Assembly (NCBI GenBank): GCA_017623155.1
Contig: JAGAPR010000003.1
Coordinates: 62,001-126,000 of the forward strand
Direction: 5' to 3'
DNA length: 64,000 nucleotides
From: Prevotella sp.
GTDB taxonomy: Bacteria; Bacteroidota; Bacteroidia; Bacteroidales; Bacteroidaceae
The notes under the pieces are model-generated. The model searched no databases, was not told the DNA's origin, and saw only the letters and a list, made by a program, of their open reading frames with translations. The position numbers and the translations under genes are program-made. This document shows positions 19,394 to 27,928 of the stretch, piece after piece (within the stretch, counting starts at the first letter, position 1; every line of letters begins with the position of its first letter).

Positions 19394-19924
19394 ATGCTGG
19401 ACAAACTCAGATTTTGCCCCAAGTGCGGCAGCAAGCACTTCGACATCAACGACGAGAAAAGCCGTAAATGCGCCAAATGCGGACTCGTGTTCTACGTAAA
19501 CCCGAGCTCGGCAACGGCGGCTTTCATCGTGAACGACAAGGGAGAACTGCTCGTCACGCGGCGAGGCAAAGAGCCGGGGAAAGGCACTCTCGACCTGCCG
19601 GGCGGATTTGTGGACTACGACGAGACCGCCGAGGAGGGCATAGCGCGAGAGATTAAGGAAGAGACAGGGCTCGAAGTGACAAAAACGGAGTATATGTTCA
19701 GTCTGCCCAACATTTACATCTACTCCGGGCTCGACATTCACACGCTCGACATGTTCTTCCGCTGCGAGGTGAAAGACTGTTCCGCCGCACGCCCGGACGA
19801 CGATGCCGAGGAGTGTTTCTGGCTCGCCCCGGACGACATCCACACCGAACTGTTCGGCCTGCGTTCCATACGCCATGCGATAAGAACATACCTCGACATG
19901 ACAAATAAATCATTAAAAAAGTAG
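19394..19924 (+). CDS. NUDIX hydrolase with zinc ribbon
   Basis: Hydrolyses a nucleoside diphosphate linked to another group; the exact substrate is not determinable. The 176-residue protein has an N-terminal zinc ribbon (Cys8, Cys11, Cys26, Cys29) like NADH pyrophosphatases. A NUDIX box follows at about 70-92, GGFVDYDETAEEGIAREIKEETG, with the catalytic REIKEE intact. It lies 79 bp upstream of topA, which has its own promoter box. Confidence 0.9.
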   Translation: MLDKLRFCPKCGSKHFDINDEKSRKCAKCGLVFYVNPSSATAAFIVNDKGELLVTRRGKEPGKGTLDLPGGFVDYDETAEEGIAREIKEETGLEVTKTEYMFSLPNIYIYSGLDIHTLDMFFRCEVKDCSAARPDDDAEECFWLAPDDIHTELFGLRSIRHAIRTYLDMTNKSLKK

Positions 19925-19965
19925 AAAAAAACGCATATATATAATGTAGTGGAAAAGTTTTTGCT

Positions 19966-19973
19966 TACTTTTG
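19966..19973 (+). promoter_or_regulatory. Putative -7 box of topA
   Basis: TACTTTTG fits TAnnTTTG, 30 bp before the ATG at 20004. It overlaps an upstream in-frame ATG at 19971, so the start at 20004 is preferred. Confidence 0.55.
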
Positions 19974-20003
19974 CACCCCAATTACAATAACAGTCAGTCG
20001 ATT

Positions 20004-22340
20004 ATGCAAAAGAATTTAGTTATAGTCGAGTCTCCGGCAAAAGCAAAAACGATAGAGAAGTTTTTGGGAGACGAGTATAAGGTGATGTCGAGCTACGGCC
20101 ACATAAGAGACCTGAAAAAGAAAGAACTCAGCGTCGATGTAGACACGTTGCAACCCTACTACGAGATACCCGAGGAAAAAGAGAAACTCGTAAAGGAACT
20201 GAAAAGCAACGCCAAGAAAGCCGACAAAATCTGGCTCGCGTCCGATGAAGACCGCGAGGGAGAAGCCATATCATGGCATCTGTGCGAAGTGCTCGGCCTC
20301 GACGAGGCGAAAACAAGCAGAATAGTATTTCACGAGATAACAAAACCGGCCATTCTCGACGCCATCACCAAACCGAGGCGGCTCGACATGAACCTCGTCA
20401 ACGCACAACAGGCGCGACGGGTGCTCGACCGTATCGTGGGCTTCAAGCTCTCACCGGTGCTGTGGCGCAAGGTAAAACCGGCACTTTCGGCCGGCCGAGT
20501 GCAGAGTGTTGCCGTGCGACTGATTGCCGAGCGCGAGCGCGAGATACAGGCGTTCAAGAGCGAACCATACTATCGGGTGAACGGAACATTCGCCATCACG
20601 GGCACCGACGGCACCGTAACTGAGCTTAAAGCCGAACTGGGCACACGCTTCAAGACGGAGAAAGAGATGGCAGATTTTCTCGAAGCATGCAAGAACGCGC
20701 AATTCACGATAGAGTCGATAAGCAAGAAACCGCTCAAACGCACGCCCGCACCGCCATTCACCACATCCACGCTGCAACAGGAAGCGGCGCGAAAGCTCGG
20801 CTTCACGGTGAGCCAGACGATGATGGTGGCACAGCATCTGTACGAAAACGGACGCATCACCTACATGCGTACCGACTCTGTAAACCTGTCGACACTGTGC
20901 CTCAACGCGAGCAAAGACGAGATTATAAAGGTGTGGGGAAAGGAATACAGCCACAAAAGACAATATCACACAAACTCGAAAGGAGCGCAGGAAGCACACG
21001 AGGCAATACGCCCCACATACATGAGCGACCACGAAATAGAAGGCACCGCACAGGAAAAACGACTCTACGACCTTATATGGAAACGCACGGCGGCAAGCCA
21101 GATGACCGACGCGGAAATGGAGAAAACCACCGTGACGATAAGCATACGGCCGGCAACAGGCGCAAAGAACATGCCGCAATTCGTGGCAACGGGCGAGGTT
21201 GTCAAGTTCGACGGTTTCCTGAAAGTATACCGCGAGTCACCCGACGACGACGAGCAGCAACGCGACGACAACTCAAACGGCCACCTGCTGCCGCCGATGA
21301 ACGAGGGACTGGAACTGACACCGAAAGAGATTACGGCAACGGAACGGTTCAGCCAAGGACCGCTGCGATACACCGAGGCAAGCCTCGTGCACAAGCTCGA
21401 AGAGCTGGGCATCGGGCGACCATCCACATACGCGCCCACAATCAGCACCATACAGCAGCGCGAATACGTGCACAAAGGCGACAAGAAAGGCGAGGAACGC
21501 ACTTTCACCATCGACACGCTGAAGAACAACAAAATCACGCGCCACACGAAAAAAGAAATGGCCGGCAGCGACAAAGGCAAGCTGTTGCCCACCGATATAG
21601 GCATCGTGGTAAACGATTTCCTAATGAAGTATTTTCCGGAGATAATGGATTACAACTTCACGGCCACCGTAGAACAGAAGTTTGACGAAATCGCCGAAGG
21701 CAAAGAGAAGTGGACCGACATAATGAAAGACTTTTACTCAAAGTTCGAACCCACCGTGGAAAGCACGATGAACACACGCTCGGAGCACAAAGCAGGCGAA
21801 CGGGAACTCGGCACCGACCCCGCAAGCGGACGGCCGGTATTCGTGAAAATCGGACGCTTCGGCCCTGTGGTACAGATAGGCGCGGCCGATGAAGAGGAAA
21901 AACCGCGCTTCTCACAACTGCCGGCCGACAAGAGCATGGAGACAATAACACTCGAAGAGGCTCTCGAACTGTTCAAACTACCACGCGAAATCGGCGAATA
22001 TGAGGGCGAAAAAGTAATCATCGGAGCAGGACGTTTCGGCCCATACATATTACACAACAGGAAATATGTGTCGCTGCCCAAGAGCGAAGACCCTATGACG
22101 GTGACACTCGACACGGCCGTAAGTCTCATCAACGAGAAACGCGAACAGGAACAGCAACGACACATAAAGGCATTCGCCGAAGAGCCGAAGCTCGAAATAC
22201 TGAACGGAAGATACGGCCCGTACATCGCATACGACGGCAAGAACTACCGACTGCCGAAAACCGTTCACGACAAAGCGGCAGACCTCACACTCGAAGAATG
22301 TATGGACATAATAAAGGCCGCACCAGCAAAAAAGAAATAA
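20004..22340 (+). CDS. topA: DNA topoisomerase I
   Basis: Relaxes negative supercoils by a transient single-strand break. From the start used here (MQKNLVIVESPAKAKTIEKFLG) it is 778 residues. The Toprim domain comes first, with SDEDREGEAISWHL (metal-binding DxD/E). The active-site tyrosine is Tyr287 in GRITYMRTDS. In place of Cys4 zinc fingers the C-terminus carries Toprim C-terminal repeats, seen as GRFGPVVQIG, GRFGPYILHNRKYVSL and GRYGPYIAYDGKNYRLPK. First gene of a probable topA-aroK-speA-argB transcript. Confidence 0.97.
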   Translation: MQKNLVIVESPAKAKTIEKFLGDEYKVMSSYGHIRDLKKKELSVDVDTLQPYYEIPEEKEKLVKELKSNAKKADKIWLASDEDREGEAISWHLCEVLGLDEAKTSRIVFHEITKPAILDAITKPRRLDMNLVNAQQARRVLDRIVGFKLSPVLWRKVKPALSAGRVQSVAVRLIAEREREIQAFKSEPYYRVNGTFAITGTDGTVTELKAELGTRFKTEKEMADFLEACKNAQFTIESISKKPLKRTPAPPFTTSTLQQEAARKLGFTVSQTMMVAQHLYENGRITYMRTDSVNLSTLCLNASKDEIIKVWGKEYSHKRQYHTNSKGAQEAHEAIRPTYMSDHEIEGTAQEKRLYDLIWKRTAASQMTDAEMEKTTVTISIRPATGAKNMPQFVATGEVVKFDGFLKVYRESPDDDEQQRDDNSNGHLLPPMNEGLELTPKEITATERFSQGPLRYTEASLVHKLEELGIGRPSTYAPTISTIQQREYVHKGDKKGEERTFTIDTLKNNKITRHTKKEMAGSDKGKLLPTDIGIVVNDFLMKYFPEIMDYNFTATVEQKFDEIAEGKEKWTDIMKDFYSKFEPTVESTMNTRSEHKAGERELGTDPASGRPVFVKIGRFGPVVQIGAADEEEKPRFSQLPADKSMETITLEEALELFKLPREIGEYEGEKVIIGAGRFGPYILHNRKYVSLPKSEDPMTVTLDTAVSLINEKREQEQQRHIKAFAEEPKLEILNGRYGPYIAYDGKNYRLPKTVHDKAADLTLEECMDIIKAAPAKKK

Positions 22341-22392
22341 GCGGAAAGGCCGCTACCGCGAGAAAACAAACATCCCACGGAATGAGAAGCGA

Positions 22393-22920
22393 ATGAGAAG
22401 AATAATTTTAACAGGCTACATGGGAGCCGGAAAGACCACAGTGGGCAAAGCTCTGGCAAAAGAGACCGGCTTGCAATTCTATGACCTCGACTGGTATATA
22501 GAGAGCCGGATGCACAAGACGGTGCCCGCCATATTCGCCGAACGAGGCGAAGAGGGCTTCAGGAAAATCGAATACAACATGCTGCACGAGGTAGCCGAGT
22601 TTGAAGACGTAATCATCAGTTGCGGAGGAGGCACCCCTTGTTTCTTCGACAACATGGAATACATGAACAATCAGGCACAGGTGGTATATCTTAAAGCATC
22701 GCCCGAAGTGCTGCACAAGCATCTCATGATGGGCAAGACGGAACGCCCGCTGATAAAAGACAAGACACCGGAGGAACTTATTACATTCATAACCGAACAG
22801 CTCGACAGGCGAGAACCGTTCTATTCAAAAGCCCGCTACACGCTCAATGTCGACCTGATGGACAACTACGAAAAGATAAAAATATCGGTGGAGAGACTGA
22901 GAGAGATGCTCGAGATATAA
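22393..22920 (+). CDS. aroK: Shikimate kinase
   Basis: Phosphorylates shikimate to shikimate-3-phosphate in aromatic amino-acid synthesis. A 175-residue P-loop kinase: Walker A GYMGAGKTTVGKAL at the N-terminus, DLDWYIE (substrate-binding Asp), CGGGTPC (Walker B/substrate loop) and a lid arginine in KTERPL. Lies 52 bp after topA on the same strand without a visible promoter of its own. Confidence 0.95.
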   Translation: MRRIILTGYMGAGKTTVGKALAKETGLQFYDLDWYIESRMHKTVPAIFAERGEEGFRKIEYNMLHEVAEFEDVIISCGGGTPCFFDNMEYMNNQAQVVYLKASPEVLHKHLMMGKTERPLIKDKTPEELITFITEQLDRREPFYSKARYTLNVDLMDNYEKIKISVERLREMLEI

Positions 22921-23060
22921 CAAAGCCTCTCCCGGAAGCACTTTCCGACCTCCCCAAGGGGAGGTGAACAGACTCCCATCTCTCCCATTAATGCCATCCC
23001 TCCCATCATTCCCATATCCCACATTATTCCCATCACTCCCATAAAAAGAAAGAAAAAGAA
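22921..23060 (+). repeat. Repeats between aroK and speA
   Basis: A GC-rich palindromic unit (about 22922-22975) followed by a run of CTCCCATC-type units (about 22976-23043) that ends at the A-rich leader of speA. The TCCCAT units are on the coding strand. No gene. Confidence 0.65.
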
Positions 23061-24953
23061 ATGAAAAAGTGGACAATCGAAGACTCTAAGGAACTCTACA
23101 ACATCAATGGTTGGGGCACATCCTATTTCAGCATCAACGACAAAGGAAACGTCTACGTCACGCCAAGCAAGGACGAAGCACAGATAGACTTGCGTGAGGT
23201 AATGGACGAATTGGCATTGCGCGATGTGACAAGTCCCGTGCTGTTGCGCTTTCCCGACATCCTCGACAACCGCATCGAGAAGACAAGCAGCTGCTTCAAG
23301 AAAGCGGCACAGACATATAACTACAAAGCCGAGAACTTCATAATCTATCCCATTAAGGTTAACCAGATGCAACCGGTGGTGGAAGAAATAATATCACACG
23401 GACGGAAATTCAACCTCGGACTCGAGGCAGGCTCAAAACCGGAACTGCACGCCGTGATAGCGATACAATGCCAAAGCGACTCCCTTATAGTCTGCAACGG
23501 GTATAAAGACCAAAGCTACATCGAGCTGGCACTGCTCGCGCACAAGATGGGAAAACGCATTTTCATCGTTGTCGAGAAACTCAACGAACTGGAAATAATT
23601 GCCCGCGAGGCAAAAAAACTCAACGTAAAGCCAAATCTCGGTATACGAATAAAGCTCGCGGCAAGCGGCAGCGGCAAGTGGGAAGAGAGCGGAGGAGATG
23701 CCAGTAAGTTCGGACTGACGAGCAGCGAACTGCTCGAAGCGCTCGAAATGCTCGACAAAAAAGGCATGCGCGACTGTCTGCGGCTCATCCACTTCCACAT
23801 CGGAAGCCAGATAACAAAGATACGACGGATACAGGCCGCCCTGCGCGAGGCGTCGCACTTCTATATCCAACTGCACAAGATGGGCTACAAAGTAGATTTC
23901 GTCGACTGCGGAGGAGGACTGGGAGTAGACTACGACGGCACGCGCTCGCCGAGTAGCGAGAGCTCGGTAAACTACTCGATACAGGAGTATGTCAACGATT
24001 GCATCTACACTTTCGTGGATGCCGCCGACAAAAACGGAATACCACACCCCAACATCATCACCGAGAGCGGCCGCTCACTGACGGCGCATCACTCGGTACT
24101 CGTCATTGATGTGCTCGAAACGGCATCGCTGCCCGAGATGGACGAGCAATACGAACCGGACGAAAACAGTCACCAGCTCGTCAAAGACCTGTACGAGATA
24201 TGGGACAACCTCAACCCGCGTACGATGCTTGAAGACTGGCACGATGCCGAGCAGATACGCGAAGAGGCACTCGACTTGTTCTGCCACGGCATCGTAGACC
24301 TCAAAACACGCGCGGAGATAGAGAGCATGTATTGGAGCGTCTGCCGTGAAGTGAACATACTGGCAAAACATCTCAAGCACACGCCCGAGGAACTGTTAAA
24401 CCTCGACAAACTGCTTGCCGACAAGTATTTCTGCAACTTCTCGCTGTTCCAGAGTCTGCCCGACTCGTGGGCGGTAGACCAGTTGTTCCCCATCATGCCC
24501 ATACAGAAACTCGACGAACGGCCCAACCGAAGCGCAACGCTGCAAGACATCACATGCGACAGCGACGGCAAGATCACCAATTTCGTCACCAACCGCAACA
24601 ACTCGCACATATTGCCAGTACATCCGTTGCGCCGCAATGAGCCTTACTATCTCGGAGTGTTCCTCGTGGGGGCATACCAAGAAATCCTCGGCGACATGCA
24701 CAATCTGTTCGGAGACACCACAGCCGTGCACATAAGCGTGAAAGACGGACACTACCACATCGACCAGATATTCGACGGCGAGACAGTGGCCGAGGTGCTC
24801 GACTACGTGCAGTATAACCCGAAAAAACTCGTGCGGCAACTCGAAGTATGGGTGACAAAGAGTGTGAAAGAGGGAAAAATAAGTCTCGAAGAGGGAAAAG
24901 AATTCCTCAGCAACTACCGTTCGGGACTATACGGATATACATATTTGGAATAG
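23061..24953 (+). CDS. speA: Biosynthetic arginine decarboxylase
   Basis: PLP-dependent fold-III decarboxylase that makes agmatine from arginine, the first step of one route to putrescine and spermidine. Length 630 residues as expected. The PLP lysine is in NFIIYPIKVNQMQPVV (~ residue 96). Other family signatures are LIHFHIGSQI, DCGGGLGVDYDG, ITESGRSLTAHHS and the late ELFCHGIVD-type segment (LDLFCHGIVDLKTRAEIE). argB of arginine synthesis follows, so arginine production and use are neighbours here. Confidence 0.96.
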   Translation: MKKWTIEDSKELYNINGWGTSYFSINDKGNVYVTPSKDEAQIDLREVMDELALRDVTSPVLLRFPDILDNRIEKTSSCFKKAAQTYNYKAENFIIYPIKVNQMQPVVEEIISHGRKFNLGLEAGSKPELHAVIAIQCQSDSLIVCNGYKDQSYIELALLAHKMGKRIFIVVEKLNELEIIAREAKKLNVKPNLGIRIKLAASGSGKWEESGGDASKFGLTSSELLEALEMLDKKGMRDCLRLIHFHIGSQITKIRRIQAALREASHFYIQLHKMGYKVDFVDCGGGLGVDYDGTRSPSSESSVNYSIQEYVNDCIYTFVDAADKNGIPHPNIITESGRSLTAHHSVLVIDVLETASLPEMDEQYEPDENSHQLVKDLYEIWDNLNPRTMLEDWHDAEQIREEALDLFCHGIVDLKTRAEIESMYWSVCREVNILAKHLKHTPEELLNLDKLLADKYFCNFSLFQSLPDSWAVDQLFPIMPIQKLDERPNRSATLQDITCDSDGKITNFVTNRNNSHILPVHPLRRNEPYYLGVFLVGAYQEILGDMHNLFGDTTAVHISVKDGHYHIDQIFDGETVAEVLDYVQYNPKKLVRQLEVWVTKSVKEGKISLEEGKEFLSNYRSGLYGYTYLE

Positions 24954-25075
24954 GAGCCCCCTCCAAGCCTCCCCAAGTGGAGGAGAATAGTCTCCCATTA
25001 TTCCCATAAAATCTCATAGCCCACACTCTTCTCCTCCCCTTGGGGAGGCCGGGATGGGCCCCAATAAAAACTTCC
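24954..25075 (+). repeat. GC-rich inverted repeat pair upstream of argB
   Basis: Two GC-rich palindromic units (about 24955-24985 and 25027-25062) in opposite orientation flank a short TCCCATTATTCCCATAA tract. An in-frame ATG at 25040 lies inside the second unit and is probably not used. Confidence 0.7.
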
Positions 25076-25891
25076 ATGAATATTACTTCCACCAAATCCT
25101 CCCCCTCGGGGAGACCGGCAGAGGCCGTCACAATAGTAAAAGTAGGCGGAGCCGTTGTCGAAGACGAGGCTCAGCTCGACCGGCTTCTCAAAGACTTTGC
25201 CGCCATAGAAGGCCGTAAAATCCTCGTGCATGGCGGCGGACGGCGCGCCACACAGATAGCGGCACGCCTCGGCATAGAAAGCAAGATGATCGGCGGACGG
25301 CGCATCACCGATGCCGATATGCTCGAAGTGGTGACAATGGTATACGGCGGACTGGTGAACAAAAACATTGTGGCACGCCTGCAAGCCGGCGGCGTGAACG
25401 CCCTCGGACTCACCGGTGCGGACATGAACATCATCCGCAGCCACAAACGCCCCGTGAAAGACGGCGTTGATTTCGGATTTGTGGGCGATGTAGACCGCGC
25501 CGACGGCGACGCGCTCACACAGCTGCTCGATGCTGGCGTAATCCCCGTCATCGCACCGCTCACACACGACGGCAACGGAAACATTCTCAACACCAACGCC
25601 GACACGATGGCCGCCGAGACGGCAAAAGCACTCGCCAAGAACAACGAGGTGACACTGATATACAGTTTCGAGAAGCCCGGCGTGCTGCGCAATCCCGACG
25701 ACAACGGCAGTGTGATAGCCACGATAACACACGACGACTTCGCACGCTACCGTGCCGACGGAACAATCAGCGGCGGCATGATACCTAAAATCGAAAACGC
25801 TCTCGCTGCCGTTGACGCCGGCGTGAGCCGCGTCATCATCACACTCGCCACGGCAATAGACGGCCGGCACGGCACAACGGTAACAAAATGA
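25076..25891 (+). CDS. argB: Acetylglutamate kinase with repeat-encoded N-terminus
   Basis: Phosphorylates N-acetylglutamate in arginine synthesis. From 25076 it is 271 residues. The amino-acid kinase fold is clear: VTIVKVGGAVVE (normally at the very N-terminus), LVHGGGRRATQIAARLG, NALGLTGADMN, and ISGGMIPKIENALAAVDAGV near the end. Residues ~8-17 (SSPSGRPAEA) are encoded by a copy of the GC-rich palindromic repeat (25097-25126). No ATG lies between that repeat and the conserved VTIVKVGG, so the repeat must be translated unless a non-ATG start is used. The upstream ATG at 25040 is less likely. A hairpin terminator follows. Confidence 0.92.
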   Translation: MNITSTKSSPSGRPAEAVTIVKVGGAVVEDEAQLDRLLKDFAAIEGRKILVHGGGRRATQIAARLGIESKMIGGRRITDADMLEVVTMVYGGLVNKNIVARLQAGGVNALGLTGADMNIIRSHKRPVKDGVDFGFVGDVDRADGDALTQLLDAGVIPVIAPLTHDGNGNILNTNADTMAAETAKALAKNNEVTLIYSFEKPGVLRNPDDNGSVIATITHDDFARYRADGTISGGMIPKIENALAAVDAGVSRVIITLATAIDGRHGTTVTK

Positions 25892-25917
25892 CAGGCCGCA
25901 AAAATGGCCGCAAACAT

Positions 25918-25955
25918 CAAAAAGCGCCATTTCATCGGCGCTTTTTTCTTTTTAC
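25918..25955 (+). terminator. Terminator of argB
   Basis: AAAAGCGCC / GGCGCTTTT stem with a 7-base loop, followed by TTTTTCTTTTT. Confidence 0.8.
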
Positions 25956-25971
25956 GAGTTTTTTTCTGAAT

Positions 25972-26056
25972 GTTACGCCGGCCGCGTAACATTGTTACTA
26001 CGCCCAAGTAACGACGTGACAACAGCCAAGTCGCAACGTTACTGCGGCCGCGTAAC
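25972..26056. repeat. 85-bp array of four GTTAC-N9-GTAAC dyads
   Basis: Four 19-bp quasi-palindromes at 25972-25990, 25994-26012, 26016-26034 and 26038-26056, separated by exactly 3 bp (ATT, GAC, AAC). Units 1, 2 and 4 have perfect GTTAC/GTAAC arms; unit 3 has GTGAC/GTCGC. Total length and period (85 bp, 22 bp) equal those of the arrays in the dispersed element, although the sequence differs. Lies between the argB terminator and the sigma-factor gene, 120 bp upstream of the latter. Confidence 0.85.
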
Positions 26057-26176
26057 AAATACGATTGCAAGCAAGCATTGACCGACAGACATATATATGT
26101 TTTACCGAACAGCAATAAAAAAAATCCGAAAGCCGTGTAACTTTCCGCTTTCACAATCGTCATATATACAGAGAGG

Positions 26177-26698
26177 ATGAAAAATATCAGTTTCCGGAAC
26201 GACGTGTTGCCGTTGAAGAACAAACTCTTCCGGCTCGCTCTCCGCATTACTCTCGATAAGGCGGAGGCGGAAGACGTCGTGCAGGACACCATGATAAAAG
26301 TATGGAACCGCCGCGACACATGGGAGCGGATAGACTCCATGGAAGCCTTTTGCATGACGATATGCCGCAACATCGCCCTCGACAAAGTCAAGGCGGCGGC
26401 AAAACGCAACATCGCGATAGACGGCACGGAGGCAAACATACCGCTGACACCATCTCACGAGGCCACCCCCGAAGAGCAGGCCGTGACGCGCGACAGAATG
26501 AACACCGTGATACGGATAATGAACAGCCTGCCCGAAAAGCAACGCAGCGCCATGCACCTGCGAGACTTCGAGGCAAAAAGCTACAAAGAGATAGCCGAGA
26601 TACTCAACATATCGGAAGAGCAAGTAAAGATAAACATCTTCCGCGCCCGCCAGACGATAAAGCAAAAATACGCTAAAACAGAAAGTTATGGACTATAA
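26177..26698 (+). CDS. ECF-type RNA polymerase sigma factor
   Basis: A 173-residue sigma-70 family protein with region 2 (LFRLALRITLDKAEAEDVVQDTMIKVWNRRDTWERI, residues ~17-52) and region 4 (LPEKQRSAMHLRDFEAKSYKEIAEILNISEEQVKINIFRARQTIKQKY, ~119-166). It directs RNA polymerase to a stress or envelope regulon that cannot be named from sequence. Its stop overlaps the next gene by 11 bp, and that gene encodes a single-pass protein fitting an anti-sigma factor. The GTTAC dyad array lies 120 bp upstream. No TAnnTTTG box is obvious in the leader, so it may use another or its own promoter type. Confidence 0.93.
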   Translation: MKNISFRNDVLPLKNKLFRLALRITLDKAEAEDVVQDTMIKVWNRRDTWERIDSMEAFCMTICRNIALDKVKAAAKRNIAIDGTEANIPLTPSHEATPEEQAVTRDRMNTVIRIMNSLPEKQRSAMHLRDFEAKSYKEIAEILNISEEQVKINIFRARQTIKQKYAKTESYGL

Positions 26699-27206
26699 GT
26701 ATATAGAACAATTACTCGAACGCTACTGGAACTGCGAGACCTCGCTCGAAGAAGAGCAAATTCTCCGCACGTTTTTCAGCCAGAAAGAATTGCCGGCAGA
26801 GCTTGCAATGTACCGCGAGATATTCACCTCGGCGGACAGCAACAGCAGCAACGACGTGCTTGGCGACGATTTCGACGCCAGAGTTCTGGCAGCGATTGAC
26901 GAGCCGGCCACTGTAAAGGCACGCACAATCAGCATCAGACAACGGTTTGCACCGCTGTTCAAGGCAGCTGCGATGGTGGCCATAATCGTGACAATCGTGA
27001 ACGCGGCACAGTTCTCTTTCAACAAGCCGGACAATAGCGACGATATCAACTATGCCAACTATACCGACACGTTCAACGACCCGGAAATGGCATACGACAA
27101 CATACGAAACGCGCTCGAGCTCGTATCCGAAGGAATGGCGAAAGCACAACCGGAGGATTCCACCGCCGTCAACAACATGTCAAACAACACTACCGACGAG
27201 CCATGA
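26688..27206 (+). CDS. Probable anti-sigma factor (single-pass membrane protein)
   Basis: A 172-residue protein with a cytosolic N-terminal half (MDYKYIEQLLERYWNCETSLEEEQILRTFF), one transmembrane segment at about 88-106 (FKAAAMVAIIVTIVNAAQF) and a Ser/Asn/Thr-rich periplasmic tail. This shape and the 11-bp overlap with the sigma gene fit the short anti-sigma-like proteins found after ECF sigma genes in Bacteroidetes. The assignment is by context; no zinc-binding HxxxCxxC motif is present. Overlaps the next gene by 4 bp (ATGA). Confidence 0.65.
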   Translation: MDYKYIEQLLERYWNCETSLEEEQILRTFFSQKELPAELAMYREIFTSADSNSSNDVLGDDFDARVLAAIDEPATVKARTISIRQRFAPLFKAAAMVAIIVTIVNAAQFSFNKPDNSDDINYANYTDTFNDPEMAYDNIRNALELVSEGMAKAQPEDSTAVNNMSNNTTDEP

Positions 27207-27712
27207 GACGACTGACCTGCCTGATAGCGGTGATGTTCGCTGCAATGACAATGCTCGCACAGGGCACGCAAGACTTCGCTTCGCGGTTCATGCAGATGTG
27301 CGATGAAGACACGGCAGTGGTCTGCGTGACGGTAAGCCCCAAGATGATGGAACAGATAAGCAGGCAAAACGGGGTGGAAATCAGCGAGAACATGGTGCAG
27401 GCCATACACAAGCTGAAAAGCGCGCGCATAGTGACGGCCACCAGCAACGGCGACATGTACTACAACAAAGCAGAAAAGCTGCTCATCAAAAACAGCAGGC
27501 GCTTCCACCGAAACAAGAGCTACAACTCGCAAGGCGTGCACGGAACGTTCTACACCCGGCAGGCAAAGAACGGCAACACCGTGGAATTGATACTCCTGCA
27601 CGGCGACACCCGGGGCAACACCATGGTGATAGTAAATCTCACGGGAGACATCGACAAGGAGTTTATCAACAGTCTTGCCAAGCATTTCGGAGTGAAAACG
27701 GCCGCGGCCTGA
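27203..27712 (+). CDS. DUF4252 secreted protein
   Basis: A 169-residue exported protein with a signal peptide (MRRLTCLIAVMFAAMTMLAQG) and one domain that resembles DUF4252, a Bacteroidetes family of unknown function. The visible core is VVCVTVSPKMMEQISRQ... and LILLHGDTRGNTMVIVNLTGDID. Its start overlaps the stop of the presumed anti-sigma gene (ATGA), so the three genes form a tight operon. It may be a target or sensor of that sigma system, which is inference. Function unknown. Confidence 0.8.
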   Translation: MRRLTCLIAVMFAAMTMLAQGTQDFASRFMQMCDEDTAVVCVTVSPKMMEQISRQNGVEISENMVQAIHKLKSARIVTATSNGDMYYNKAEKLLIKNSRRFHRNKSYNSQGVHGTFYTRQAKNGNTVELILLHGDTRGNTMVIVNLTGDIDKEFINSLAKHFGVKTAAA

Positions 27713-27829
27713 CAACAAAACAAAAGAAGAAATTTCTATGCTTTCTCAATAATAATCATGTTTAGTAAAACAAAAACGAAACTGCGAAGTTTCAAATCTC
27801 TCAAATTTTTCATAACATACTAACGTTGA

Positions 27830-27875
27830 AAGAAGAGCCGCCACGCTGAATTCAGCCGGCGGCTCTTCTCGTTTT
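27830..27875 (+). terminator. Terminator of the sigma operon
   Basis: Stem GAAGAGCCGCC / GGCGGCTCTTC with a ~16-base loop, followed by a T-rich tract. Confidence 0.7.
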
Positions 27876-27888
27876 CAGGCTTTTTCAT

Positions 27889-27896
27889 TATCTTTG
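27889..27896 (+). promoter_or_regulatory. -7 box of the M15 dipeptidase gene
   Basis: TATCTTTG fits TAnnTTTG, 32 bp before the ATG at 27929. Confidence 0.6.
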
Positions 27897-27928
27897 CAAC
27901 CACACAACAAATCATTATAATACGGCAA

